Notes: generated by a model from the letters alone, not told the origin. 47,947 nucleotides of DNA from Paraplanobispora takensis (GCF_016863195.1 NZ_BOOK01000068.1:1-47947); one strand, 5' to 3'; counted from the stretch's first letter, positions 30,418 to 39,234 are shown. Numbers and translations: made by a program.

Positions 30418-31134
30418 GTGCGGAGCCTGGAGGCCGGCGAGGAGCGCTCCGGGGGACCGCTCGTCGTGATCCTGCCGGGACTCGGCGTGCTGGGGTATCT
30501 CCAGGACACCCTGGCGGGCTGCGGCGCCTGGGCCAGATCGTTCCTGCTGGACGTCCCCGGCGGCGACGGGCCGGGGGCGTGCCCGGTCGAGGTCCCCGCG
30601 CTGGCCGGTACGGTCTCGGCGTGGCTGGACGCGCTGCCGGACGGGCCGGTCGTGCTGGCCGGGCACTCCACCGGAGCCCAGCTCGCCCTGCGGGTGGCCG
30701 CGGCGCGTCCCGACCGGGTGCGGGGGCTCGCGCTCCTGGGGCCGGTGTTCCCGCCGCATCTGCGGCGGCCGGCGGCGCTGCTCGCACCGGTCCTGCGTGA
30801 CCTGTCCCGCGAGTCGCCCGCCCTGCTGAGGGTGGCGGTGCCGTACTACCTGTACGACGGCGTGCCGCGGCTGGCGCGCTACGTGCGTTCCGCGCAGCGT
30901 GAGGAGCCCGAGCGGCTGGTCACCGGGATCGGCTGTCCCGTCATAGCGGCGCGCGGCCGGCACGATACGCTCGCCCCGCAGTGGTGGACCGACCGGCTGG
31001 CGGCCCTGGCGCCGCAGGGACGGTCGCTGACCGTGCCGGGCGCGCACACCTTCCCCTACCGGCGCGGCGGCCTGACCGCCGCACTCATCGCCCGGGCCGC
31101 CCGGGGGACGGGCGTGAGGCCCGGCGGACGTTAG
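30418..31134 (+). CDS. Alpha/beta hydrolase
   Basis: Small alpha/beta hydrolase of about 238 residues: VVILPGLGVLGY (oxyanion hole), nucleophile AGHSTGAQLA, acid RGRHDTL and histidine PGAHTFPY. The start is uncertain. GTG 30418, 60 nt after the P450 stop, is the first standard start in frame; CTG 30355, overlapping the P450 stop, is an alternative because family-like sequence (FGRERWDEAAGRRVRSL) extends upstream of the GTG. It is probably cotranscribed with the P450 and may act on the same acyl substrates. Confidence 0.75.
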   Translation: MRSLEAGEERSGGPLVVILPGLGVLGYLQDTLAGCGAWARSFLLDVPGGDGPGACPVEVPALAGTVSAWLDALPDGPVVLAGHSTGAQLALRVAAARPDRVRGLALLGPVFPPHLRRPAALLAPVLRDLSRESPALLRVAVPYYLYDGVPRLARYVRSAQREEPERLVTGIGCPVIAARGRHDTLAPQWWTDRLAALAPQGRSLTVPGAHTFPYRRGGLTAALIARAARGTGVRPGGR

Positions 31135-31244
31135 CCCGGCCCGGCCCGGGGGAGTACTGGTCGGTGTGGACCGGGAGCAGTCGGACATCGCTGATCCACT
31201 GCTTCGCCGCCCCGGTTCGGCGAGCACGCGAAGAGGTCGGGATC

Positions 31245-31931
31245 ATGCATCTTTCGCTCCACCTCACCCCTCTGACGGACACCGTCATGATGATCACCAT
31301 GGAGGGGGAGCTGGACGCCGCCACCGCGCCCGTGCTGGAGGCCATGCTGCAGCCGCTGATCGTCGCCGATGTCACCCACGTGGTGGCCGCGGCCGGGAGG
31401 CTGCGGTTCTGCGACGTGACCGGAGTGCGGCAGCTCAACGCGGTGAACAGGAGCCTGTACGGCAAGGGAGGCCGGCTGGTCGTCGCCGAGGCGGACTCCG
31501 CGCTGCACCGCCTGATCGCCTTGACGAACGGGTGGTCGGTGCCTCCGCTGCACGTGTACGCGAGCCTGGTCGAGGCGCTGGCCGCGGCGGGACTCGACCC
31601 CGATGACGTGCCGCCGCATGCAGTGATCGACCGCCGGCACGCGCCGAGCCTGCGCGGCCTGGCGTCCGTCCGGTCCTCCGCGCACCTCGCGCGCAGGCCG
31701 CGGCCGGTTGCGCAGGTTCCGCCGTCGTCCCCGGCGGCCGCCTCCGGCCGCATCTCTCTGAAGGAGGTTCTGACCTACTCCCGTCACCTGCGCGGACAGG
31801 CCGCGTACCGCATGCGGCTGCTGGAGAAACGGCTCCAGCAGATCGAGGAGGCGCAGAGCGTCCTGGACCGGACCCGGGAGCGGTGCCGCACTTCACTGGC
31901 CGCCCTGCGCGGCGGCCGTACCGGCGGATAG
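31245..31931 (+). CDS. STAS-domain protein with C-terminal coiled-coil tail
   Basis: Protein of 228 residues. Residues 1-105 form a STAS (anti-sigma-antagonist-like) domain: MMITMEGELDAATAPVLEAM, then RLRFCDVTGVRQLNAVNRSL. The phosphorylatable serine position of SpoIIAA-like proteins reads D-V-T-G here, so a threonine could be the phospho-site. A flexible Pro/Arg/Ser linker leads to a helical, charged C-terminus (about 170-220, RLLEKRLQQIEEAQSVLDRT). Such proteins partner with anti-sigma kinases; none is visible nearby. Start ATG 31245 with AAGAGG. Confidence 0.8.
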   Translation: MHLSLHLTPLTDTVMMITMEGELDAATAPVLEAMLQPLIVADVTHVVAAAGRLRFCDVTGVRQLNAVNRSLYGKGGRLVVAEADSALHRLIALTNGWSVPPLHVYASLVEALAAAGLDPDDVPPHAVIDRRHAPSLRGLASVRSSAHLARRPRPVAQVPPSSPAAASGRISLKEVLTYSRHLRGQAAYRMRLLEKRLQQIEEAQSVLDRTRERCRTSLAALRGGRTGG

Positions 31932-32029
31932 ACGGCCCGTCCGGCAGGCGGTCCTTCTCTCGGGTGCTCCGTCCCTGAGATCGCGGCACGAGCCGAGATC
32001 GGTGCGCGCCGCCGTACCGGCTCCAGGCT

Positions 32030-32452
32030 TCAGGTCGTACTCGTCCGGTTGTCCACGACCCGCAGGTGGGCCCGGCTCCTGAGGCTGAGGCGTTCGAGCA
32101 GCGGCCCGGCCTGGGTCAGCAGGGCCTCGTAGTCGCGGCGGCTGTAGCGGCGCTTGGCCTGCTGGAGCGTGTGCTCCAGGTCGGTGGCCATCGCTTCGGG
32201 GTCCTGGGGCCGCAACCGGCGCAGCTGCCGTACGACCTCCTGGTCGAGGGCCTTGCGCCGGCGGTAGGCCTCCCTGTCGATCGTCATGTCGTACAGGGCC
32301 TCGACGCGCAGCAGGGCGAGCTCCTCCTGCCGGGAGATGGCGACGTCCTGGTGCGCCGTCGGGGCCGCCCAGACGAGCTTGGGCGGCGTGGGGCATGACG
32401 GTGCGGGGGCCGCCGGGACGGGCCTCAGGATCGACAGCAGCCGCCGGATCAT
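32030..32452 (-). CDS. Hypothetical helical protein, 140 residues
   Basis: Begins MIRRLLSILRPVPAAPAPSC; the remainder is strongly charged and helical (ISRQEELALLRVEALYDMTI, YRRRKALDQEVVRQLRRLRP). No known motif, no signal peptide. Start ATG 32452 with GGAAGG at 9 nt. The AT-rich segment TTTGCTCTTTATGACGCATA upstream (about 32498-32517) may hold its promoter. Function unknown. Confidence 0.6.
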   Translation of the reverse strand: MIRRLLSILRPVPAAPAPSCPTPPKLVWAAPTAHQDVAISRQEELALLRVEALYDMTIDREAYRRRKALDQEVVRQLRRLRPQDPEAMATDLEHTLQQAKRRYSRRDYEALLTQAGPLLERLSLRSRAHLRVVDNRTSTT

Positions 32453-32686
32453 CACAACCGCCTTCCGCCCCGGGTACGGGTTAGGTGAATGGGGGCTTTG
32501 CTCTTTATGACGCATATTGAGGCGTGTCGGTTGTCGCCCCCGCGACCGGTGGGACGGCCGCGGGGGCGCGGGCCGCACGGCGGGCCGGTGGGCGGCGGCG
32601 GTCCGGCTTCCAGAAGTGAGCGTTAACATTCCGGCACGGACGCCCCCGCCGATCAGAAGGGCCGCCGGTCCGCCGCGCGGACCGGG

Positions 32687-34006
32687 CTACTTGTAGGTGA
32701 TGGCGGAGGCGGAGTAGACGCAGCTCACGCCGTCGGCGCCGGTGCCGGTCCTGGCGGGCTCGCCGCTGGTGACGCCCTTGTACCTGTCACAGATGGCGAT
32801 CTTCTTGCCGGAGTCGCCGACGATGGTGATCGCCGACAGCTTCGCGGTGTCGCCGTAGTTGGCGTTGATGCCCACCAGGGACTTGCCCGGGGCGGTCACG
32901 AGCACGTTGGAGACCACGACGTGGCGCGCGTACTGCTTGGAGCAGTTGCCGCAGGAGCGGTACAGCTTGCCGAAGTCCTGGATCTGGAAGTCCTTGATGA
33001 CGAAGGTGCCCGGGCCGTTGTGCTGGAAGGTCTTGTCCGAGGCCTTGCGGGCGCCGCCGCCGTCGACGGTCATCGTCTGGGAGGCGGAGGTGCCCTTGAA
33101 GGTGGCGGCGTCCTCGCCGACGTCCTCCCACCAGACGTTCTTGAGCGTGCAGGTGCCGGTGCAGTGGACGCCGTCGGCGGCGGGCGCACCGATGATCACG
33201 TTCTGCAGGACGGCGCCGTCGGCCAGCTTGAAGATCGGGTCCTGGCCCTCGTCCTGGCCGTCGCCGCCCAGCGCGCCGGAGCCGTAGAAGCGCTTGAGCC
33301 CGCCGTCATAGGTGCCGGAGACGGCGATGGTGGCGGTCACCGGCTGCCGCCCCTTGGCCGTGGGCCAGCCGGGCGGCGGCGAGCCGGTCGAGGTGGGGGC
33401 GGGCGTCGGGGTCACCGTGGGCTTCACGGTGGGTGTCGGGGTGGGGGCCGGGGCGGACCCGCCGGTCGCGGCCTTGAGCGTCCAGCGCTTGCTGGAGGCG
33501 CTGTCGCAGGAGTTCTGCTGGACGGCGGCGCCGGCCGAGGAGGCCTTGGTGTTGAGGCACTTGGCGCTGCCGAGGTTGACCAGGCGGTAGGCGGAGCCGG
33601 AGACCGTCTCCGGCCGCCAGGTGTGGAAGGCGCCGGTGGTGCAGGTCTGCTGGAGGGCGGCCTTGCCCGCCGAGGTGCTGTCGCCCGAGATTCCGGCGCA
33701 CTTGCCGCTGTGGGCGGCGGTCAGGCGCCGGCCGCCGGAGACGTCCGACAGCCTCCAGGTCTGGCTGGTCGCGCCGTTGCAGGTGTTCTGCACCAGGGCC
33801 GCGCCGTCGGCGGTGCTCTTGCCCGACACGTCCAGGCACAGGCCGCTGGCGGCGTTGACCAGGACGTAGGATCCGGCGGCCGGGGCCGCGGCGGCCGACG
33901 CCGTCGCGGTGCCCGCGGTCAGTGCGCCGATGAGGGCGCCGGTGAGGATCGCCGCGCCGGACGCGGCGAGCCGCGTTCGGTGGATGAACCTGGATAAAGT
34001 CATCAT
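32687..34006 (-). CDS. Secreted pectate lyase (PL3-like) with N-terminal ricin-type lectin domain
   Basis: Secreted protein of 439 residues. The signal peptide is cleaved near residue 40 (TATASAAAAP). A ricin B-type carbohydrate-binding domain (CBM13-like, about 45-190) has three QxW-type units (QTWRL, HTWRP, KRWTL). A Pro/Thr linker with PTPTPT repeats follows, then a PL3 pectate-lyase domain (about 235-439): FKLADGAVLQNVIIGAPAAD, DGVHCTGTCTLKNVWWEDVG. It would cut de-esterified pectin outside the cell. Start ATG 34006 with AAAGGG. The upstream palindrome at 34071-34084 indicates LacI-family control. Confidence 0.9.
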   Translation of the reverse strand: MMTLSRFIHRTRLAASGAAILTGALIGALTAGTATASAAAAPAAGSYVLVNAASGLCLDVSGKSTADGAALVQNTCNGATSQTWRLSDVSGGRRLTAAHSGKCAGISGDSTSAGKAALQQTCTTGAFHTWRPETVSGSAYRLVNLGSAKCLNTKASSAGAAVQQNSCDSASSKRWTLKAATGGSAPAPTPTPTVKPTVTPTPAPTSTGSPPPGWPTAKGRQPVTATIAVSGTYDGGLKRFYGSGALGGDGQDEGQDPIFKLADGAVLQNVIIGAPAADGVHCTGTCTLKNVWWEDVGEDAATFKGTSASQTMTVDGGGARKASDKTFQHNGPGTFVIKDFQIQDFGKLYRSCGNCSKQYARHVVVSNVLVTAPGKSLVGINANYGDTAKLSAITIVGDSGKKIAICDRYKGVTSGEPARTGTGADGVSCVYSASAITYK

Positions 34007-34052
34007 TACACCCTTTAGTAAGGCTTGTTTCGAATTTCCGGTTTGTCCGAAA

Positions 34053-34089
34053 ACGTCGGCCACACTCTAGGGCAAGCGCTTGCCGACGT
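34053..34089 (-). promoter_or_regulatory. LacI-type operator before the pectate lyase gene
   Basis: A perfect 14-bp palindrome GGCAAGCGCTTGCC (34071-34084) has the central CG and the form of LacI-family operators. It overlaps a second inverted repeat ACGTCGGC (34053-34060) / GCCGACGT (34082-34089). It lies 65 bp upstream of ATG 34006, suggesting repression lifted by a pectin-derived sugar. No LacI gene is in the window. Confidence 0.65.
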
Positions 34090-34197
34090 CTCTGCGAAGT
34101 TCCCGCTTCTCCTATAAAGAGTGATTTATGATGATTTGTTCGTTTTGATGTGAGGGGTGCGAGGGCGGCCCGGCCGCTCGAAAAAGTTTCCGGAGCC

Positions 34198-34224
34198 TGT
34201 CGATACGGCCGGCTCCCGTTCGTC
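34198..34224 (+). promoter_or_regulatory. Putative ECF42-dependent promoter
   Basis: TGTCGA (34198-34203), 17-nt spacer, CGTC (34221-34224). As I recall, ECF42 sigma factors recognise TGTCGA at -35 and CGAC/CGTC at -10, so both boxes match exactly. It stands upstream of the YciI/ECF42 gene pair, implying autoregulation. Confidence 0.6.
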
Positions 34225-34295
34225 GTCATCATGTACGGCAACCCCGCCGTGAGAGGGAACGGGCGGGGGAATGACAGGACGTGGAAGGACGGGCC

Positions 34296-34634
34296 GTGAA
34301 GTACATGCTGCTGATCAACACCACCGCCGAGGCGGCCGAGGGGTGCAGCGTCGAGGACTGGATGGCTTACGGCAAGGCGATGAAGGAGGCGGGGATCTGG
34401 GTCTCCGGGTACCCGCTGGCGGACCTGACCACCGCCACGGCCGTCCGGGTCGGTCCCGACGGTGAGCGGACCGTCACCGACGGGCCGTTCGCCGAGTCCC
34501 GTGAGATCTTGGGCGGCTACGACGTCATCGACGTGCCGGATCTCGAGACCGCGCTCGACTGGGCCGCGCGCTGCCCCGGCGCCCGGGACGGCGGAACCGT
34601 CGTGGTGCGGCCGATCGCCGACTTCGGAATCTGA
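34296..34634 (+). CDS. YciI/DGPF-family protein, ECF42 partner
   Basis: Intact YCII-related protein of 112 residues: VKYMLLINTTAEAA (first strand), VTDGPFAESREILGGYDVID (DGPF motif) and VVVRPIADFGI (last strand). GTG 34296 has GGAAGGA. DGPF proteins are the typical neighbours of ECF42 sigma factors; their biochemical role is uncertain (stress-related enzymes are suggested). The sigma gene follows after 5 nt. Contrast with the broken copy at 116-412. Confidence 0.88.
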   Translation: MKYMLLINTTAEAAEGCSVEDWMAYGKAMKEAGIWVSGYPLADLTTATAVRVGPDGERTVTDGPFAESREILGGYDVIDVPDLETALDWAARCPGARDGGTVVVRPIADFGI

Positions 34635-34639
34635 CGGCG

Positions 34640-35977
34640 GTGGACGAGCGGGCCGGGATGGACGAGCCGGCCGCGACGGACGAGCCGGCCTTGGCGGACG
34701 AGTGGGCCGCCGACGCCGGGAGCCTCGCCGAGGCGTCGGTGGAGTCGATGTTCCGCGAGGAGCGCGGCCGGCTGCTGGCCTCCCTCGTACGCCGCTTCGG
34801 CGACCTCGACCTGGCCGAGGAGGTCGCCTCGGAGGCGATCGAGGCGGCGCTGGTGCACTGGCCGGTCGACGGCGTCCCGGCCAAGCCCGGCGCCTGGCTG
34901 CTGACGACGGCGCGGCGCAAGGCCGTCGACCGGCTGCGGCGGGACCAGGCCTACGCCGCCCGGCTGGCCATCCTGCAGGTGGAGGCGGACCGCGCCGGCC
35001 CCGTCCCGCCCGCGGACGCCGACGGCGACCTGCCCGACGAGCGGCTGCAGCTGTTCTTCACCTGCGCCCACCCGGCCCTGCCGGCCGAGGACCGCGTGGC
35101 GCTGACCCTGCGCTGCCTGGCGGGGCTGACGACACCCGAGGTCGCGCGGGCCTTCCTGGTCCCGCCCGCGACGATGGCCCAGCGGATCGTGCGGGCCAAG
35201 AAGAAGATCCGCCAGGCGCGCATCCCGTTCCGCGTGCCGGGCGCCGACGAGCTGCCCGAGCGGCTGCCGGGAGTGCTGCAGGTCCTGTACTCGATCTTCA
35301 CCGAGGGCTACGCGGCCAGCTCGGGCCCGCAGCTGCAACGGCTCGACCTGTCCGAGGAGGCCATCAGGCTGGGGCGGATCCTGCGCCGGCTGCTGCCCGC
35401 CGAGCGGGAGATCGCGGGACTGCTCGCGCTGATGCTGCTCATCCACGCCCGGCGCGAGGCCCGCACGGGCCCGGACGGCGCGATCGTGCTGCTGGAGGAC
35501 CAGGACCGCGGACGCTGGGACCGTACGATGATCGAGGAGGGCAGCGCCCTGGTGGTGGCCGCGCTGACCGGCGGCCCGCCCGGCCTGTACGGCGTGCAGG
35601 CCGCGATCGCCGCCCTGCACGACGAGGCCGCCGACGTCACGACCACCGACTGGCCGCAGATCGTGGCGCTCTACGACGTCCTGCTCGCTCTCGCGCCGTC
35701 CCCGGTCATCGCGCTGAACCGGGCCGTGGCGGTGGCGATGCGGGACGGCCCGCAGGCGGGCCTGGCGCTGCTGGAGGAACTGGCCGACGAGCCGCGGCTG
35801 CGCGGCTACGCCCCCTATCCGACCGCCCGGGCGGACCTGCTGCACCGGCTCGGCCGGCTCCCCGAGGCCGCGGCGGCCTACCGGGAGGCGCTGGATCTGG
35901 CGGGCACCGAGCCCGAGCGCGTCCACCTGCTGCGCAGGCTCGAATCGATCGGGACCCCCGGCCCGGACGGAGCGTGA
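34640..35977 (+). CDS. ECF42-group sigma factor with TPR-like C-terminal extension
   Basis: Sigma factor of 445 residues. Sigma2 lies at about 35-105 (REERGRLLASLVRRFGDLDL; PGAWLLTTARRKAVDRLRRD), sigma4 at about 135-190 (LTLRCLAGLTTPEVARAFLV). A long C-terminal extension follows to 445, containing EREIAGLLALMLLIHARREA and ALNRAVAVAMRDG. In ECF42 this extension replaces the anti-sigma factor and is needed for activity. The N-terminus has a DEPA-type repeat (residues 2-25), and the start could be GTG 34640 or ATG 34658. Transcribed with the YciI gene, probably from the ECF42 promoter at 34198. Confidence 0.9.
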   Translation: MDERAGMDEPAATDEPALADEWAADAGSLAEASVESMFREERGRLLASLVRRFGDLDLAEEVASEAIEAALVHWPVDGVPAKPGAWLLTTARRKAVDRLRRDQAYAARLAILQVEADRAGPVPPADADGDLPDERLQLFFTCAHPALPAEDRVALTLRCLAGLTTPEVARAFLVPPATMAQRIVRAKKKIRQARIPFRVPGADELPERLPGVLQVLYSIFTEGYAASSGPQLQRLDLSEEAIRLGRILRRLLPAEREIAGLLALMLLIHARREARTGPDGAIVLLEDQDRGRWDRTMIEEGSALVVAALTGGPPGLYGVQAAIAALHDEAADVTTTDWPQIVALYDVLLALAPSPVIALNRAVAVAMRDGPQAGLALLEELADEPRLRGYAPYPTARADLLHRLGRLPEAAAAYREALDLAGTEPERVHLLRRLESIGTPGPDGA

Positions 35978-36126
35978 GGGGGTCCTCCCGCAGGGCGCCG
36001 GTGACCTCTCGCCCGTACGGCGCCCGGCGCACGCGGCACCCGTAGTCATCTGTACGGATCCGTCCTGTACGGCTTCGCAGCATCCATCTGATTCCGCACG
36101 AAGACATGCACCCTGAGGAGACGACC

Positions 36127-36759
36127 GTGGGAAATGACACCATCCTTGCCTGGGTGAAGGCCGAGCGACTCGGTCTCGCCGGCTTCCTCGAAGGACTCGA
36201 CGACCACGAATGGCGGGCGGACTCCCTGTGCCCCGGCTGGACGGTGCACGACGTGGCCGCCCACGTGACGACGGCCACGCGCACCACGCTCCTCGGCACG
36301 ATCCGGGGGGCGATCCGGGCCCGCGGCGACTTCAACCGGATGGTCGCCGCCGAGGCCACGGAGCGGGCGGCGCGGTTCGGGCGGGCCGAGCTCGTCGCGC
36401 AGATCCGCGAGATGGCGGGATCGGCCCGCCGCGCGCCCGGCGCCGGCCCGCTCGACCCGCTGGTCGACATCCTGGTGCACGGGCAGGACATCGCCCGGCC
36501 GCTCGGGTACGTGCGCGAGATGCCCGCCGAGCCGGCGATCGCGGCGCTCGAACATGTCCGCACCAGTGTCTTCTACGGCGCCCGCAAGCGGTTCCGCGGT
36601 ACGAGGCTGGTCGCCACCGACGCGGAGTGGTCGGCCGGACAGGGCCCGGACCTCATCCGGGGGCCGGTGGGCGACCTGCTCCTGCTGGCCACCGGACGGG
36701 CCGCGGGGCTCGCCGCGCTGTCCGGGCCGGGCGTCGCCAGAGTCGCGGCCACGCTGTAG
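36127..36759 (+). CDS. Maleylpyruvate isomerase-like (MDMPI) mycothiol-dependent-fold protein
   Basis: Protein of 210 residues with the MDMPI/DinB-like four-helix bundle: ILAWVKAERLGLAGFLEGLD, then SLCPGWTVHDVAAHVTTATR (first His cluster) and DILVHGQDIARPLGY (second). These histidines place a metal in the bundle; the family works with mycothiol, the actinobacterial thiol. The C-terminus keeps the LIRGPVGDLLLLATGR motif. Start GTG 36127 is preferred over ATG 36106 because GAGGAG lies 7 nt before the GTG. Substrate unknown. Confidence 0.85.
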   Translation: MGNDTILAWVKAERLGLAGFLEGLDDHEWRADSLCPGWTVHDVAAHVTTATRTTLLGTIRGAIRARGDFNRMVAAEATERAARFGRAELVAQIREMAGSARRAPGAGPLDPLVDILVHGQDIARPLGYVREMPAEPAIAALEHVRTSVFYGARKRFRGTRLVATDAEWSAGQGPDLIRGPVGDLLLLATGRAAGLAALSGPGVARVAATL

Positions 36760-36803
36760 TGGCCCCGCCGCTCCCAGCGCCCCGCCCGGGTGCGGGGCTC
36801 CTC

Positions 36804-37985
36804 TCAGGCGGTCCCGGCCGGGCGCGGGGGCTCCGGCCGGGACCCGGACAGCAGGGTGAAGCGCCGCAGCGCCCACTCCACCGGACCCTGCCGGTGGTGA
36901 CGCAGCCACCAGGCGCTCAGCGCCAGCAGGACCACGTAGATCACCACGGCCACGCCCATCACCGCGATCGGCTCCAGCCGGCCCGCCAGCGCCAGGCCGT
37001 ACCCGGTGAAGACCAGGCAGGCCAGCACCGACTGGCCGATGTAGTTGGAGGCCGCGACCCGGCCCGCCGGGGCCAGCGCGCCGCCGACCGCCGGGACCCG
37101 CCTGATCAGCTGGAGCAGGGTGACCACGTAGGCGGCCGCCAGCAGCAGGGAGGTCACGTTGTTGATCCCCAGCCCGGCCAGTTGCATGGCGTCCCCGGCC
37201 TGGGACGACCAGGTGAAGAAGAGCGCGGCGGGCAGGCCGACGCCGTACCCCACCCACAGGATCCGGGGCACCAGGTGGGCCCAGCGCTCCGGCTCCTCCA
37301 GCAGCCGCGACTTGCCCGCCGCCAGGCCGAACAGGAACAGCGCCATCGCCATCGGACCCTGGCCGATCCACACCAGCAGCGCGATCATCGGGTAGGTCTC
37401 GGCCTGGAATCGCAGGAAGCCCAGCGGCCCGTCGGTGACCATCGCCTCGGCCCTCGCGGCGGCCGCCGCGTCGGAGGCCGAGGCCGTCACGCTGCCCGGA
37501 TCGAGCAGGACGAGCCCGGCCAGCAGGAGCCAGATCACCGACATCACCCCGATGATCCAGCAGCCGGCCTTGACGGCGGTCCTGGGCCGGATGTTGCGCA
37601 TGGCCAGCAGCAGGACGCCGAGGGTGGCGTACAGGGTGAGGATGTCGCCGATCCACAGCAGGAACCCGTGCAGCACGCCCAGGACGAACAGCGCGAGACA
37701 GCGCCGGAGCATGCGGGGCTTGACCTTCTCACCCCACGAGCGCATCTGCAGGGTGAAGGAGTAGCCGAACAGGAACGAGAAGATGACGTAGAACTTCGTC
37801 AGCACCAGCGTGCTGACCACCAGGGCGACGGGGCCCTCGCTGATGGGAAGGGTCCCGTTGCCGACGGCGTATCCGGGATCGGCGAAGAAGCCGATGTTGG
37901 CGATCAGGATGCCGCCCAGGGCGAAGCCCCGCACGGCGTCGATCTCGTGGACGCGCCTGGACGCCGGTACCGAAGTCTGGACCAT
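36804..37985 (-). CDS. DUF418-domain membrane protein
   Basis: Polytopic protein of 393 residues with about ten hydrophobic helices. DUF418 signatures are EIDAVRGFALGGILIANIGF at the N-terminus and the C-terminal domain (ASNYIGQSVLACLVFTGYG). The family is related to acyltransferase-3-like membrane proteins; its function is unknown, possibly transport or acylation of envelope molecules. Start ATG 37985: TAGCAT lies 7 nt ahead, so the mRNA may be leaderless. The 3' end converges on the MDMPI gene with 44 bp between stops. Confidence 0.8.
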   Translation of the reverse strand: MVQTSVPASRRVHEIDAVRGFALGGILIANIGFFADPGYAVGNGTLPISEGPVALVVSTLVLTKFYVIFSFLFGYSFTLQMRSWGEKVKPRMLRRCLALFVLGVLHGFLLWIGDILTLYATLGVLLLAMRNIRPRTAVKAGCWIIGVMSVIWLLLAGLVLLDPGSVTASASDAAAAARAEAMVTDGPLGFLRFQAETYPMIALLVWIGQGPMAMALFLFGLAAGKSRLLEEPERWAHLVPRILWVGYGVGLPAALFFTWSSQAGDAMQLAGLGINNVTSLLLAAAYVVTLLQLIRRVPAVGGALAPAGRVAASNYIGQSVLACLVFTGYGLALAGRLEPIAVMGVAVVIYVVLLALSAWWLRHHRQGPVEWALRRFTLLSGSRPEPPRPAGTA

Positions 37986-38129
37986 GGGCTCGATGCTAGG
38001 AACGCAGCCCGGAGCGCACATCGAACTTTGGGCGATCTCCGTCCGGACCAAAGGCGCCGGCCCGCCGACCAAAGACGGAGCCCGCCGACGCTATGGGCCG
38101 CGCCGCCGTATCGGTGCGACAATCGCCGC

Positions 38130-38435
38130 ATGCCACGCTTCGAGCGCCTCACCGTCGAGGAGGCCCGCACTCTGAGCCGCAACCAGTTGCTGCCCCGCAT
38201 CGAGGCCGAGCAGAAGTACTGGTACGGGCTCCTGAACAGCGGGCGGATGCGCGTCGGCGACGACGAGGCATTCAAGGCTTTCAACCGGATCCTGCGCGTC
38301 GCGGTCGATCCCGGCCACCCCGCCCCCGGCCCGGACGCCTTCCTCGGCGGCGAGGCCGACGACGGGCCCTCCTGCGAGCAGGACCGGGACCTGGACCACT
38401 GGACGAAACCGCTCGGCGAGCTCGGTCATCTCTAG
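38130..38435 (+). CDS. Hypothetical protein, 101 residues
   Basis: Starts MPRFERLTVEEARTLSRNQL; a helical, charged N-terminal half (QLLPRIEAEQKYWYGLLNSG) and an acidic C-terminus with one cysteine. No known motif. ATG 38130 lies 7 nt after GACAAT, a -10-like box, and no Shine-Dalgarno is present, so it is likely leaderless. Divergent from DUF418 with 144 bp between. Function unknown. Confidence 0.6.
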   Translation: MPRFERLTVEEARTLSRNQLLPRIEAEQKYWYGLLNSGRMRVGDDEAFKAFNRILRVAVDPGHPAPGPDAFLGGEADDGPSCEQDRDLDHWTKPLGELGHL

Positions 38436-38556
38436 CAGCCGAGCCGGCCGCCGCAGCGCGCCGATCCTGCCTGATCCGGCGAATGGCCGTTCTGTCCAGG
38501 AAATCCACGATGGAGCGGGTAACTGTAGATGAAGGTGAACGAAGGGGATGTCGATC

Positions 38557-39234
38557 ATGGCACTGCCACCCGTTGTCGATCACGCGACCTGGCGCAAGGA
38601 GCTGGAGGAGCTGCGCGCCCGCGAGAAGGCGGCCACCAGGGAACTCGACGCGATCGCCGCGCAGCGGCGGAGGCTGCCCATGGTGCGCATGCCCGAATAC
38701 ACCCTGGCCGGGGCCGGGGGACCGGTCCGGCTCGTCGACATCTTCGAGGGCAAGTCGCAGTTGATCGTCTACAACCACATGTGGGAACCGGGCGCCGAGT
38801 GGCAGTGCAGCGGGTGCACCGGCTTCACCTCGTCGTTCACCCGGCTGGGCTTCCTCGACAACTACGACGCGCGATTCGTGATCGTGACCCAGGGCCCGAT
38901 CGAGGAGGCCCTCGCCTACGCCGAACGCGTCGGCAACACGATGACGTGGTACTCCACCGCGGACAGCCCGTTCGGGGCCGACGTCGACGCACCTCCCGGC
39001 GGCGGGTTCGCGATGAACGTCTTCCTGCGCGACGGCGAGACCGTCTACCGCACCTGGCACACCACGGGCCGCGGCGTCGAACAGCTAACGTACACCTTCG
39101 CTCTGGCCGATGTGCTGCCGTACGGGCGGCAGGAGGAGTGGCAGGACTCCCCGGAGGGCTGGCCGCAGGCGCCGACCTACAGCGGCTGGCTCGACTCGCC
39201 CGATGTCGCCCGGCTGTACGGTCCCGCGTCCTGA
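38557..39234 (+). CDS. DUF899 (thioredoxin-fold-like) protein
   Basis: Protein of 225 residues matching the DUF899 pattern: VVDHATWRKELEELRAREKA, EYTLAGAGGPVRLVDIFEGK, LIVYNHMW, CSGCTGFTSSFT, and MNVFLRDGETVYRTWHTTGR. DUF899 proteins have a thioredoxin-like fold; CSGC resembles a CxxC redox motif, so a disulfide or peroxide function is possible. ATG 38548 or 38557 both fit; I chose 38557 because AAGGGG then lies 9 nt ahead. Monocistronic. Confidence 0.85.
   Translation: MALPPVVDHATWRKELEELRAREKAATRELDAIAAQRRRLPMVRMPEYTLAGAGGPVRLVDIFEGKSQLIVYNHMWEPGAEWQCSGCTGFTSSFTRLGFLDNYDARFVIVTQGPIEEALAYAERVGNTMTWYSTADSPFGADVDAPPGGGFAMNVFLRDGETVYRTWHTTGRGVEQLTYTFALADVLPYGRQEEWQDSPEGWPQAPTYSGWLDSPDVARLYGPAS

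Noticed and set aside
29102-31134. P450 plus hydrolase plus FAD oxidase (27275) as part of an antibiotic biosynthetic cluster
   Set aside because: No PKS, NRPS, terpene cyclase or RiPP genes nearby, and the P450 belongs to the peroxygenase family; neighbours are unrelated single units.
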